Below are positions 15,219-21,579 of a stretch of 25,523 bases of DNA, one piece after another. The stretch covers positions 1 to 25,523 of IMG/VR virus record IMGVR_UViG_3300025889_000862. The stretch is one strand, 5' to 3'. How positions within the stretch are numbered: position 1 is the stretch's first letter; each line of letters opens with the position of its first letter. The position numbers were made by a program, and so were the translations under genes. The notes under the pieces were generated by a model, which saw only the letters and a program-made list of their open reading frames with translations, did not search any database and was not told the DNA's origin. The DNA comes from a virus.

Positions 15219-15710
15219 TTAGTCATGAGCCATGATCACGCCAGCGGTAAGGATACCAGAGGCAACAATCGTAACTCTTGTGCTTGTTACACCAGCATCA
15301 ATAGTTTTTACACCATCCAAAACGAATGATGAGCTATTAGTGCCAGGAATTCCGGCATTGGCCGTGGTGTAAAGAATATCGGTAGCAGCAAAGCTGTTTT
15401 CGATAATTGCTTCAAATTCACCGTAGCCAACAAAGAACCAGCCGTAATAGTTATCAGTACCATCGCGGCAAGCGATTCCTATATTTTTCCAGTTTGTGCC
15501 CGGAGTACCGCAGAGGGCAGTAGTCATCGGTGTGCAATCATAAGTTGAATCGGTGGAGATAATGCTCCAGCGACCAGCTGTATGTGCGCCGTTGTACTGT
15601 CCGTAGCGATATTGTCTTCCGAGAACGTCTACATAAAGCGATCCGACCTTGCACAGAGGTGTTGAACTCTGTGAAAGTAAATCGAATGCCATTGCCTGTT
15701 GTCCAGCCAT
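15219..15710 (-). CDS. Probable capsid decoration protein
   Basis: 163 residues, beta-rich, no membrane segment. It lies directly after the major capsid gene with a strong AGGAG nine bases before the ATG, and before a strong terminator, so it probably shares the high expression of the capsid. Features include an N-terminal LYVDVLGRQYRYGQYN strand pair, GWFFVGYGEFEAII, and a C-terminal section VLDGVKTIDAG ... TRVTIVASG, reminiscent of small head-decoration proteins. It has four cysteines (positions about 19, 59, 67 and 82). The decoration role is inferred from position, size and composition; direct family identity was not established. Confidence 0.68.
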   Translation of the reverse strand: MAGQQAMAFDLLSQSSTPLCKVGSLYVDVLGRQYRYGQYNGAHTAGRWSIISTDSTYDCTPMTTALCGTPGTNWKNIGIACRDGTDNYYGWFFVGYGEFEAIIENSFAATDILYTTANAGIPGTNSSSFVLDGVKTIDAGVTSTRVTIVASGILTAGVIMAHD

Positions 15711-15729
15711 GTTTTTATTCTCCTATTCT

Positions 15730-16734
15730 TTAGTCAAAACCTACCCAGCAGCGTTTTGCAAAAGCGCCGATGGTGCAAGTTGCCATAGTGAACATGAGCC
15801 GTGATACAGCAGCCTGATCATTTGCATTTACAGGCTCAAGCATGTCGAACTCAGCTTTCTTATGGAATACAATGTTGAATCCACCTTCTTCTACGTTCAA
15901 CAGATACGTTCTAGTAGCTGTCTGTGTGCTGAAGCCGGAGTAGTTAATACCTCCAGATAGGTACATTGGGATTCCGCGATAGTAGATCTTATTATGACCT
16001 ACTCTTGCAGTGTCTTTTTCATGCGTAATCATCTGAAGCGCACGAGTTGAAGAACTCAAAAAGCCCCAGTGAGTCTGGCCCAAAAGACCAAGCTGCACAG
16101 TCGGCATTGAATTAATCATCGTGGCATCAATTCCTTGATCCAGGAATCGAGTTACGTTACCAGCATCAACAGATCCATCAGACCATGAAGATGCAGTATT
16201 GAAGGCTTGGTTTCTAAACCAAACAGCATCAGAGCTTGCTCGGTTAATGCCGCCAACGGTTCCAGTAGTAGGAGTTGTTGAAACGTGCGATGCCAAGCCA
16301 GCCATCTGCAAGCCGCCAGAGCCGGTACCGGCAGATAGAACGCCTTCATGGAATTTGTTCATCTGGGTTGACTCAAGCACTTTAAATTTGCTTGAAATGA
16401 TTGGGATATACTGCTCTGGGCCATCATTCTGATACTGTTCAGCCAGGGTGAATACAACCGAACCAAGCAGGTAAAACCAGCTAAATTCAGCAGCATCTAG
16501 GATATTCTGGTCTGTTAATGCAACAGCCCCAGATGGTCCTACCCAGTCTACGGTATCGTTCTGATCCGAGAGTGCTTCTTCTACCACGGAGCGACCACCA
16601 GAGACGCGACGAACGCCTCCGTGTTCTTCCATGTGCTTAATGACCGGCAAGTTGTCGCGAACGGCATCTTTTGCCTTTTTGCTTCTACGTCTGCCAGTCG
16701 CGGTGACTAATTGTCCTAAACCTACGTCTGCCAT
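15730..16734 (-). CDS. Major capsid protein, HK97-fold type
   Basis: 334 residues. The order scaffold, capsid, decoration is classical. Internal features fit HK97-fold capsid proteins of podovirus/siphovirus type: a basic N-terminal arm (GRRRSKKAKDAVRDN), a long spine-like helix region (IISSKFKVLESTQMNKFHEG), a central turn GTVGGINRASSDAVWFRNQA followed by the P/A-domain-like part, and a C-terminal beta sheet (RTYLLNVEEGGFNIVFH). The GGINR-x-W-x-R-N pattern is frequent in this class. The scaffold stop is seven bases upstream, and AGGA lies ten bases before the ATG. No protease gene or cleavable delta domain was seen, so maturation likely relies on a separate scaffold, as in P22. Confidence 0.85.
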   Translation of the reverse strand: MADVGLGQLVTATGRRRSKKAKDAVRDNLPVIKHMEEHGGVRRVSGGRSVVEEALSDQNDTVDWVGPSGAVALTDQNILDAAEFSWFYLLGSVVFTLAEQYQNDGPEQYIPIISSKFKVLESTQMNKFHEGVLSAGTGSGGLQMAGLASHVSTTPTTGTVGGINRASSDAVWFRNQAFNTASSWSDGSVDAGNVTRFLDQGIDATMINSMPTVQLGLLGQTHWGFLSSSTRALQMITHEKDTARVGHNKIYYRGIPMYLSGGINYSGFSTQTATRTYLLNVEEGGFNIVFHKKAEFDMLEPVNANDQAAVSRLMFTMATCTIGAFAKRCWVGFD

Positions 16735-16741
16735 GTATTAT

Positions 16742-17911
16742 TTATCCTCGTAATAATTCCTCCAGGGCTATTCGAGCAGATTGCTCTGGAGTTTCGTTTG
16801 CTGATACAGCAATTTCAGATTTTGTCGCTGGCATTGCTTGACTTGTTCTGCCACGCACTGAAACAGGCTGGATCACTCTATTTTGTGATTGATTATTACC
16901 GGCAACGAGTCTGGTTTGATTAAGTCCGTTGGAATTTCCTTCAGAATAGGGCTTACCGGTTAAATCTGCCCAGGCTTTTTTTAGTGCCTGTGCTGCGGTA
17001 ATGCCAGGAATAGTTCCAAGGTACGCAGAAACCAGTGGTTCTGTGCGCCTGAGAAAATCGCCATCATGTAGTTCAGGGTATTTGTACTGACCTACGGCGT
17101 TCTTCTCATTCACTACTGTTTCAAATTCTGAAACAGTTTTAGCTACTGCCTCCTGCTCTTGCTGTTGTTTGGCTGTAGCTTTTTCGGATTCTATGGCATT
17201 TAGTCTCTTTTGCAAAGCCAGAAACTCAGGGTGCCCTGAAATATTTGCCAGCTGGCCCTGACTTGGCGCTCCATCATCATCAGCAAGAGTTTCTAAGTTA
17301 ATCTCTAAATCATTCGCAAGTGCTTTAAATGCCGCAACTTTTGTTTTTGGATCTGTAAGTTTTTGCTGCGCTGCGCAAAGTGCAGCAAGGCCAGCAGAGA
17401 GAGTGAACCCCCGTTCTGCAAACACACCGGCAAAGGGCTGCACGGCTTCTTTTATCGCCCTGGTTTCTTGTAATTCTCTCGATAGTTCTTGCTGCGTTCT
17501 TGTAAAGTGCGCTTGATGCTCTTTGAACATCCTAGCAACAGCTGGCTTAAGCTGCTTGGGTAGCTTGTTAAAAAGCTCCTTTTCCTTGGCGCTTAATCGC
17601 TGCGGTGGTTCAAAATCAGCTGAATCTGGCTGCTGTTGCTGCGCTTGGGCTTCAGTTCTAACTACCTTTACTTGCTTTTCATCAGACTGGCCCTCGGTGG
17701 CTGGGGCGTCTTCTGATTGCGCACTTTTATCCCCATCAATCGCGTTTTTCTTGAGTTCTTCAAGCGCTGCCCTAGCTGACTGTTCAGGCGTTTCATCTTT
17801 GGCTGGCTCCTCTTTGGCTAAATTTTTAGCATCTTCAACAATGGCATCAACTTCAGATGCTTCATCTTCTATTGTACCTTCATTTTCTAATACGGACTCT
17901 TGATTTTCCAT
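16742..17911 (-). CDS. Scaffolding protein with duplicated ETPEQSAR motif
   Basis: 389 residues, strongly acidic N-terminus and Gln/Ala/Glu/Lys-rich helix throughout, immediately before the major capsid gene: this is a procapsid scaffold by composition and order. A long charged coiled coil spans about 100-160 and about 230-260 (QKRLNAIESEKATAKQQQEQ). The motif ETPEQSAR-x-ALEEL occurs at residues 40-53 and again at 373-386, at the very C-terminus. C-terminal helices of scaffolds are the usual capsid-binding element, so a second N-terminal copy is unusual. The start overlaps the preceding gene by 25 bases, with AGAGGA two bases before the ATG. Confidence 0.78.
   Translation of the reverse strand: MENQESVLENEGTIEDEASEVDAIVEDAKNLAKEEPAKDETPEQSARAALEELKKNAIDGDKSAQSEDAPATEGQSDEKQVKVVRTEAQAQQQQPDSADFEPPQRLSAKEKELFNKLPKQLKPAVARMFKEHQAHFTRTQQELSRELQETRAIKEAVQPFAGVFAERGFTLSAGLAALCAAQQKLTDPKTKVAAFKALANDLEINLETLADDDGAPSQGQLANISGHPEFLALQKRLNAIESEKATAKQQQEQEAVAKTVSEFETVVNEKNAVGQYKYPELHDGDFLRRTEPLVSAYLGTIPGITAAQALKKAWADLTGKPYSEGNSNGLNQTRLVAGNNQSQNRVIQPVSVRGRTSQAMPATKSEIAVSANETPEQSARIALEELLRG
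16754..16795 (-). repeat. C-terminal copy of the scaffold ETPEQSAR motif
   Basis: Residues 373-386, ETPEQSARIALEEL. It matches residues 40-53 at 13 of 14 positions, though 11 of 14 codons differ. Confidence 0.85.
17753..17794 (-). repeat. N-terminal copy of the scaffold ETPEQSAR motif
   Basis: Residues 40-53, ETPEQSARAALEEL. The paired copy is at 16754-16795. Confidence 0.85.
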
Positions 17912-18327
17912 TTTCCTCTCCAGTTTCTTCGTTCACGTTCATGCACAGCTTTTTCTTCTTCAGAGAATTGAACCCGATCATATTTAATGTCGTAGTAACT
18001 TTTCTCTATATCTTCTTTAATTTCCTTATCAATTTCCTCCTGGCTCTTGCCCTTGGCCCGCTCTGCATCTTTGAGATGCTCGCCACCAGTTTCTCTAAAC
18101 CCATGTTCTTTTAAATGCCTCCTGTAGGCAGATTTACTCGTAAAAACTTTGCCCTCTGCTGTTGCATGGCTAACAGTAGGCTCAATTTCATCTGTAAATA
18201 CTGCTGGCGCATCTGCATTCAGCTTTCTTGGCTTCTCGCACGGAATGAGCTTCTTTGATTCATCATCGAATCGAAATCTGCCCCGTTCTCCAGTCCCAAA
18301 GCTAAGAGTTTTCTTCTTGGGTGCCAT
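17887..18327 (-). CDS. Unknown small basic phage protein
   Basis: 146 residues. The N-terminus (MAPKKKTLSFGTGERGRFRF) is basic. The centre reads VFTSKSAYRRHLKEHGFRETG, a pattern I recognise from small phage proteins encoded near scaffold genes; it resembles half a zinc finger but lacks the cysteine pair. The C-terminal half is a charged helix (KDAERAKGKSQEEIDKEI) ending in basic residues (ERERRNWRGKWKIK). It overlaps genes on both sides (26 and 25 bases), which suggests coupled translation in the run-up to the scaffold. No Shine-Dalgarno is evident at its ATG. Function unknown. Confidence 0.65.
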   Translation of the reverse strand: MAPKKKTLSFGTGERGRFRFDDESKKLIPCEKPRKLNADAPAVFTDEIEPTVSHATAEGKVFTSKSAYRRHLKEHGFRETGGEHLKDAERAKGKSQEEIDKEIKEDIEKSYYDIKYDRVQFSEEEKAVHERERRNWRGKWKIKSPY

Positions 18328-18721
18328 TTTTTACGAACTTTGCCATCAGTTTTTCAAATGACTTCGCCGGTGCCGCTGACTTGCCATCAGCGCCAAGCAG
18401 TCTGGTTTTTTCTACCGTCTTTTCAAACCCAACCATTGCAAGCGCATCATCTGGATTTGGATTATTATGCGGCTGCACTACATTGAATGTCATTTCGTAT
18501 GCCGTTTGGGCAAAATGCACTAGCGTTTTCATCGGCAGTGCGCAGATCAGAGAATTTCCTTCAATCTGGATTTCTACTGCTGGCACTTCCATCTTGATTG
18601 GTGTAGCTCCGTCATCTGGAGTTACTTTGACTTGCATCGTTTTGTGCATGTTATAAAGAACGGCTGCTAAGATAGCGACCGGCGATATGTGTACCTGTTG
18701 CGTTCCTGGTGCTTGTTGCAT
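18302..18721 (-). CDS. Unknown small protein
   Basis: 139 residues from the ATG at 18721. An in-frame TTG at 18730 would add three residues and has AGGG four bases upstream, so the start is uncertain. The fold looks alpha/beta, with alternating strands IKMEVPAVEIQIEGNSLICAL and helix LVHFAQTAYEMTFNVV. A flexible Pro/Asn-rich turn (QPHNNPNPDDA) precedes a basic C-terminus (SFEKLMAKFVKNGTQ). No family recognised, no membrane segment. It overlaps the following gene by 26 bases. Placed between portal-proximal accessory genes and the scaffold. Confidence 0.58.
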   Translation of the reverse strand: MQQAPGTQQVHISPVAILAAVLYNMHKTMQVKVTPDDGATPIKMEVPAVEIQIEGNSLICALPMKTLVHFAQTAYEMTFNVVQPHNNPNPDDALAMVGFEKTVEKTRLLGADGKSAAPAKSFEKLMAKFVKNGTQEENS

Positions 18722-18722
18722 A

Positions 18723-18980
18723 TTAATCAAATAGCCCTAAAAGTATTTTAATTAAAAAGTTATCTTCTTCTTCACGCATCCGTTTTAACTTCATTCGAGC
18801 GCGATGAAGAAATTCAAGCCTGTGCAAATCAGCATCTACCGGCACAGCTTGGACGGTCTTTTCTTCTTTCTTAACCTGATAAACCTTTTTCCTTTTCCGC
18901 TTAGGGGCGACAGGAGCAGTTTCGGTTTGCCACCTATCTGCCCTGGCCCCATAGAACGGTTTTAAGAACAGAAGCAGCAC
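18723..18980 (-). CDS. Small, very basic unknown protein
   Basis: 85 residues with a GTG start that overlaps the preceding stop as TAGTG. The N-terminus MLLLFLKPFYG is short and hydrophobic. The centre is strikingly basic (VAPKRKRKKVYQVKKEEK), and a second charged helix follows (LHRARMKLKRMREEEDN), ending in a hydrophobic LIKILLGLFD. The alternation could suit an RNA- or DNA-binding peptide or a peripheral membrane protein; nothing more specific can be argued. The overlapping gene arrangement and lack of other good frames support that it is real. Confidence 0.55.
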   Translation of the reverse strand: MLLLFLKPFYGARADRWQTETAPVAPKRKRKKVYQVKKEEKTVQAVPVDADLHRLEFLHRARMKLKRMREEEDNFLIKILLGLFD

Positions 18981-19195
18981 TATTTTTTCTCGGCTTCTTT
19001 TACTACTGGTGCTGGAACTTCTAGTGCCTTAACTCTTGCATTCAGCTGATTTATCACTTCGCTTAGTTGCTTTAATGCTGGCTGTACATCAGCAGCAGTA
19101 AGAGCTTTTGGCATCAGGTTCAGGTGAACCGCAGCGACAAATAGAAGAACTAGCAAAAGTACTAGCCTTTCAAATGACGGTAATGGTATGTGCAT
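18980..19195 (-). CDS. Small single-span membrane protein with coiled-coil tail
   Basis: 71 residues from the ATG at 19195, which has AGGAG eight bases upstream. An ATG at 19201 adds two residues but leaves only two bases of spacing. Residues about 9-27 (ERLVLLLVLLFVAAVHLNL) form one membrane span. The remainder is an amphipathic helix with heptad spacing (VQPALKQLSEVINQLNARV) and a Pro/Lys-rich end. The layout is like a short i-spanin or a phage membrane anchor, yet it lies among head genes, far from the lysis block. It is adjacent to two signal-peptide-bearing genes, so an envelope role linked to them is possible but unproven. Confidence 0.62.
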   Translation of the reverse strand: MHIPLPSFERLVLLLVLLFVAAVHLNLMPKALTAADVQPALKQLSEVINQLNARVKALEVPAPVVKEAEKK

Positions 19196-19216
19196 ATACA
19201 TTTCTCCTATAAAAAA

Positions 19217-19960
19217 TCATGGCCCTTTCATCATGCCGTTACTGATGATGCTGGCATCACCGCCGTCAGCATTGATTCCAAAAGCCACACCGTACCAAGT
19301 GCGACTGGCTGAGAGTGACCAGTTAATTACGCCATCGCCGCCCATATCCTGAGTCGATACCAGCGCCCTAGTCGCGTTAGTGCCTGAGCCCTGACTTGCA
19401 TTAACTCTGCTTGTTTCGCCAGAACCCACTGTTGCGGTGCTAGCGCCAGCAGCTAAATCGACGGTATAGAATCCTATGCCAGCAGCTCCGCTTGATAGTG
19501 TTGCAGATACACTTGGAGTGGTTGATGAGCCGTTGTTGGTTGCCACGGTTCCATTACTGACTGTGCCAGTAAATCCAATAACAGAGAGCCTTGCCGCCAC
19601 ACCGAATCCAGAGGCAGACTCCCAAATACATTCAAGCCGCTTAGTGCCTTTATCGGGCTTGTAAATTACAAAGACGTTTAAAAACGGACCAAAGCCCTCA
19701 TTGGCGATCTCGGTCATATCGACACCCGCATAAGTGCAGGTGATGTTAAAATCTAGCCCGAGCGATTCGCCCCAGTGGACTCCTACAAAAAGTACATCTG
19801 TATGTGGGCTAACGGCGATATTGCCAGCCATCGTGAGGTTAACGCCGTCATCGAGCATTGTCGGAGATGTGCTCGTGGAATAGCGGTAGAACGTGCCGCC
19901 ATAGGCCGTGTTAGCTACTAGCAGCAGCAGTGCTAGGATGCAGTTTGATAGTATGTGCAC
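19217..19960 (-). CDS. Exported beta-sandwich protein, adhesin or decoration type
   Basis: 247 residues with a GTG start, inside the 3' end of the preceding exported gene (28-base overlap). The N-terminus carries a Sec-type signal (core ILALLLLVANTA) with a likely cut near NTAYG|G22. The mature part is strand-rich and Ser/Thr/Gly-heavy: LNVFVIYKPDKGTKRLECIW, ARLSVIGFTGTVSNG, then GVINWSLSASRTWYGVAFGI at the end. This resembles a beta-sandwich (lectin/pentraxin-like) module that I recall from phage and bacterial surface proteins. Only GGA six bases from the GTG suggests a ribosome site. Receptor binding or decoration is inferred; the fold call is tentative. Confidence 0.65.
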   Translation of the reverse strand: MHILSNCILALLLLVANTAYGGTFYRYSTSTSPTMLDDGVNLTMAGNIAVSPHTDVLFVGVHWGESLGLDFNITCTYAGVDMTEIANEGFGPFLNVFVIYKPDKGTKRLECIWESASGFGVAARLSVIGFTGTVSNGTVATNNGSSTTPSVSATLSSGAAGIGFYTVDLAAGASTATVGSGETSRVNASQGSGTNATRALVSTQDMGGDGVINWSLSASRTWYGVAFGINADGGDASIISNGMMKGP

Positions 19961-21162
19961 GTTACGTCCAATGCTCCAGTTGTGGGTGCGCCAGAAGTTA
20001 TTCGCAAATCATCGCCATCGCCGCCTACTACGATAATGCCTGAGCCATCGCCAACAACTAAGCCACCGCCAGGGGCCACGCCAGGATGCGAAAGTGCGAC
20101 AAGTGAGGTGGTTGGAGTAGTAGTTGAGCCAAGTCCGATTCGCACGGCTGTGTTAACCGTCGTTGCGTTTGAAACGGTCGCGTGACAGCTAGTGACGACG
20201 ATCTTAGTCCCAGTGCTGATTGTGACCAGTGCCGTATCGGTCTGAGCCGAAGTATACTGCGCTCTAATAACCGTGGTAGCGGGTGAGCCAGCAATGACGA
20301 AGGGTAGGCCTTCGCGATTAGCATAGAGCCTAGTAACGTCTGCATCAGCTACGGCGGTTGGCAGTGAGCCATGAGCCTTAGTTCTAGCGCCTAGAATTAT
20401 CGGGTTATTTGTTGTCGTGTCGGCTGTGTCATGGGCCAGCTCGCCCTGAACCGTCCAACCAGTATTGCCAGCATTTGCGGCAGACCCCTGCGCGACCATC
20501 GCATGGCCTGAGCCGTTCATTAACAAAGAAATAGCACTCGTAGGAGCGCCCACAGTATCGACACCGCCGATGATAACAGGCTGCGATCCATAGGTAGCTG
20601 CATCAGCAGCACCGACCACTGGAAGAACTGGATTGATTACAGAGACAGCGGAAGTAAAACCTGTAGCAACGGCTTTAACCGATATTTCTGCCACTTGTGG
20701 ATAGGTTGCGCCCTGGGCTGTGGCTCCGTTCTGATACACGAAGTAGACATAGCGACCGCCCAAAGGCAAGAGCTTTCCCGCTGTCGGATTGCCGTCTGTT
20801 AATACGTTATAAACAGCATAGTAGTTAGTTAGGCCAGAGCCATCGCCTGGATCGTTATAAGCAGTGTTTGCACCATCGCGGCTCCACATTGCATAAAGCA
20901 CGCCAGAGGTTGCGCCAGGACTGTTATCCACTACGGAAACCAGAATGTTTCCATAGCCGTTTAAATCGTAGTACGAGCCGCGAGAGCCAGTTGGCGAGAA
21001 TACTTTATAGGCATTAGCTCCAAGAGCTGCGCCCCCAGTAGAGGCGAAGTCGGCCAGCGTTTTCGCTGGAATATTTGCAATAGTGCCGCCGCCAGAGGAG
21101 GGCTGCGCTGTTGCTACTGAAGCACAGAATAAAAGTGCAGCTAGAAAAATTCGCTTTATCAT
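19933..21162 (-). CDS. Exported beta-rich phage protein, head-fibre/decoration type
   Basis: 409 residues. It opens with a Sec signal peptide: K3-R4, core IFLAALLFCASVA, predicted cut ATA|Q20. The mature protein is almost without lysine and is rich in Ala, Gly, Thr and Val. A segment GELAHDTADTTTNNPIILGA followed by YANREGLPFVIAG (about 235-285) is a pattern I know from phage accessory head proteins (HDaaD-NP-k-GA). The C-terminal half alternates beta strands and includes an acidic GGDGDDLRI loop. The ATG overlaps the previous stop as ATGA, with GAGG four bases upstream. Signal peptides are not expected on proteins assembled on a cytoplasmic capsid, so localisation is the open question. Confidence 0.68.
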   Translation of the reverse strand: MIKRIFLAALLFCASVATAQPSSGGGTIANIPAKTLADFASTGGAALGANAYKVFSPTGSRGSYYDLNGYGNILVSVVDNSPGATSGVLYAMWSRDGANTAYNDPGDGSGLTNYYAVYNVLTDGNPTAGKLLPLGGRYVYFVYQNGATAQGATYPQVAEISVKAVATGFTSAVSVINPVLPVVGAADAATYGSQPVIIGGVDTVGAPTSAISLLMNGSGHAMVAQGSAANAGNTGWTVQGELAHDTADTTTNNPIILGARTKAHGSLPTAVADADVTRLYANREGLPFVIAGSPATTVIRAQYTSAQTDTALVTISTGTKIVVTSCHATVSNATTVNTAVRIGLGSTTTPTTSLVALSHPGVAPGGGLVVGDGSGIIVVGGDGDDLRITSGAPTTGALDVTCTYYQTAS

Positions 21163-21578
21163 GTTGCCTCGTAAACATCCAAGCTCAAGCTGCCACCACT
21201 TGCTTGATAGCCTCTAATTTCTTGAGCCGTTTCAAACTTAAATACAGAGCCAGGAAGGAGTGGTATGCACTGCTCTGGAACCGCAGCTGCGCCGATTTCT
21301 ATCCAGAAAGTCTCTGCGTTATTGTTGATAATGAAGCTGCCAGAGGCTCTATTGGCATTAGCCGCTATTAGTGATGTGCTGCTCGCTGTTGCTACTGTTG
21401 GCCTCGTGTGGGCATAAGCAACTAGCCCACCGCCAGAGACAGGCACTTCGGTCCAAGGCTCGCCATCAGTGCCAGCCAGAATAACATGCTGCACATTTTC
21501 ATCAGATGCAGTCTTCGTGGTACGAACTTTATATTCGCCCAGTACGAAGTTCCAAACCTTTTGAAATGTGCTAGGCAT
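21159..21578 (-). CDS. Small virion-type beta protein next to the portal
   Basis: 139 residues, no signal peptide. The C-terminal half (about 60-139) follows a pattern common in phage accessory proteins: SLIAANANRASGSFIINNNA, FWIEIGAAA, and a final PGSVFKFETAQEIRGY. Such domains are often fused to tail or head appendages. The N-terminal part (FQKVWNFVLGEYKVRTTKT) may bind a partner. It begins one base after the portal stop with AGGA four bases from the ATG, and ends in a four-base overlap with the exported gene, so it probably serves the portal-proximal part of the head. Role inferred. Confidence 0.62.
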   Translation of the reverse strand: MPSTFQKVWNFVLGEYKVRTTKTASDENVQHVILAGTDGEPWTEVPVSGGGLVAYAHTRPTVATASSTSLIAANANRASGSFIINNNAETFWIEIGAAAVPEQCIPLLPGSVFKFETAQEIRGYQASGGSLSLDVYEAT

Positions 21579-21579
21579 A

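Noticed and set aside
17887-18327. Zinc-finger call for the SAYRRHLKEHG segment
   Set aside because: It has the two histidines of a C2H2-like end but no cysteine pair before them.
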